DNA of 40,584 bases from CAZSWS01 sp964610765 (lineage in GTDB: Bacteria > Bacteroidota > Bacteroidia > Bacteroidales > Tannerellaceae): contig CAZSWS010000016.1 of NCBI GenBank assembly GCA_964610765.1, positions 1 to 40,584 on the forward strand, read 5' to 3'. Shown here piece after piece: positions 40,534 through 40,584 of this stretch. Position 1 is the stretch's first letter; each line of letters starts with the position of its first letter. Position numbers and translations under genes: made by a program. Below the pieces are notes generated by a model. It worked only from the letters and a program-made list of their open reading frames with translations. It was not told the DNA's origin and did no database searches.

Positions 40534-40584
40534 GGGCGTTTAGCTCAGCTGGTTCAGAGCATCTGCCTTACAAGCAGAGGGTCG
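40534..40584 (+). tRNA. tRNA-Val (anticodon TAC), cut by the window edge
   Basis: The first 51 nt are present. They show the acceptor 5' strand GGGCGTT, the D stem GCTC/GAGC with an AGCTGGTTCA loop, and the anticodon stem TCTGC/GCAGA with loop CTTACAA, giving anticodon TAC for valine. The variable loop begins with GGGTCG. The T arm and 3' acceptor strand lie outside the window. It may open a tRNA cluster. Confidence 0.95.

Overview
The window looks like chromosomal DNA from a member of the Bacteroidales, most likely Bacteroides or a close relative. The evidence is AT-rich DNA, a SusC/SusD locus with an ECF sigma/FecR pair, BACON and DUF1735-type lipoproteins, and promoters of the Bacteroidetes type (TTTG, about 19 bp, TAnnTTTG; clearest before rimP and before the tRNA). 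I see no insertion sequence, prophage, integrase or CRISPR array. The species cannot be fixed by reading alone.

Layout. (1) 1-5023: a 100-bp palindromic repeat, then a leftward ECF sigma factor with a membrane anti-sigma-like partner (cytoplasmic N-terminus, one membrane helix, CarboxypepD_reg-like and TonB C-terminal domains), divergent from a secreted YfbK-type von Willebrand A protein and a small exported protein. (2) 5139-10880: gdhA, a 986-aa protein joining two receiver-like domains to a PEP-synthase-type ATP-grasp domain, a YbjQ protein and a CBM9-like protein. (3) 11105-19853: the housekeeping run rimP-nusA-infB-cvpA followed by sufBCD. (4) 19929-22791: leftward lgt-fprA-nagB.

(5) 22792-34000: a 760-bp gap with a second 100-bp palindromic repeat, then an ECF sigma gene interrupted by an in-frame UGA, a FecR anti-sigma factor, an STN-containing SusC receptor, SusD, a DUF1735/discoidin lipoprotein and a BACON-M64 metallopeptidase. 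There is no glycoside hydrolase, so the locus looks aimed at a protein or glycoprotein. (6) 34076-40584: a hemolysin III-family membrane protein, a DUF6132-thioredoxin-MarR operon, a TrpB2-yfhO pair, and the first 51 bases of tRNA-Val (anticodon TAC).

The most noteworthy observations are the two 100-bp elements, which share exact length, 8-bp ends and four-unit plan while their unit sequences are unrelated; the in-frame UGA in the SusCD-locus sigma gene with a UUG directly behind it; the receiver/PEP-synthase-like fusion that lacks the mobile phosphohistidine domain; and a palindrome overlapping the promoter of the MarR operon. Function calls rest on recognising families in the translated sequence. 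Promoters, terminators and operators come from reading motifs and stems by eye, and none was computed.
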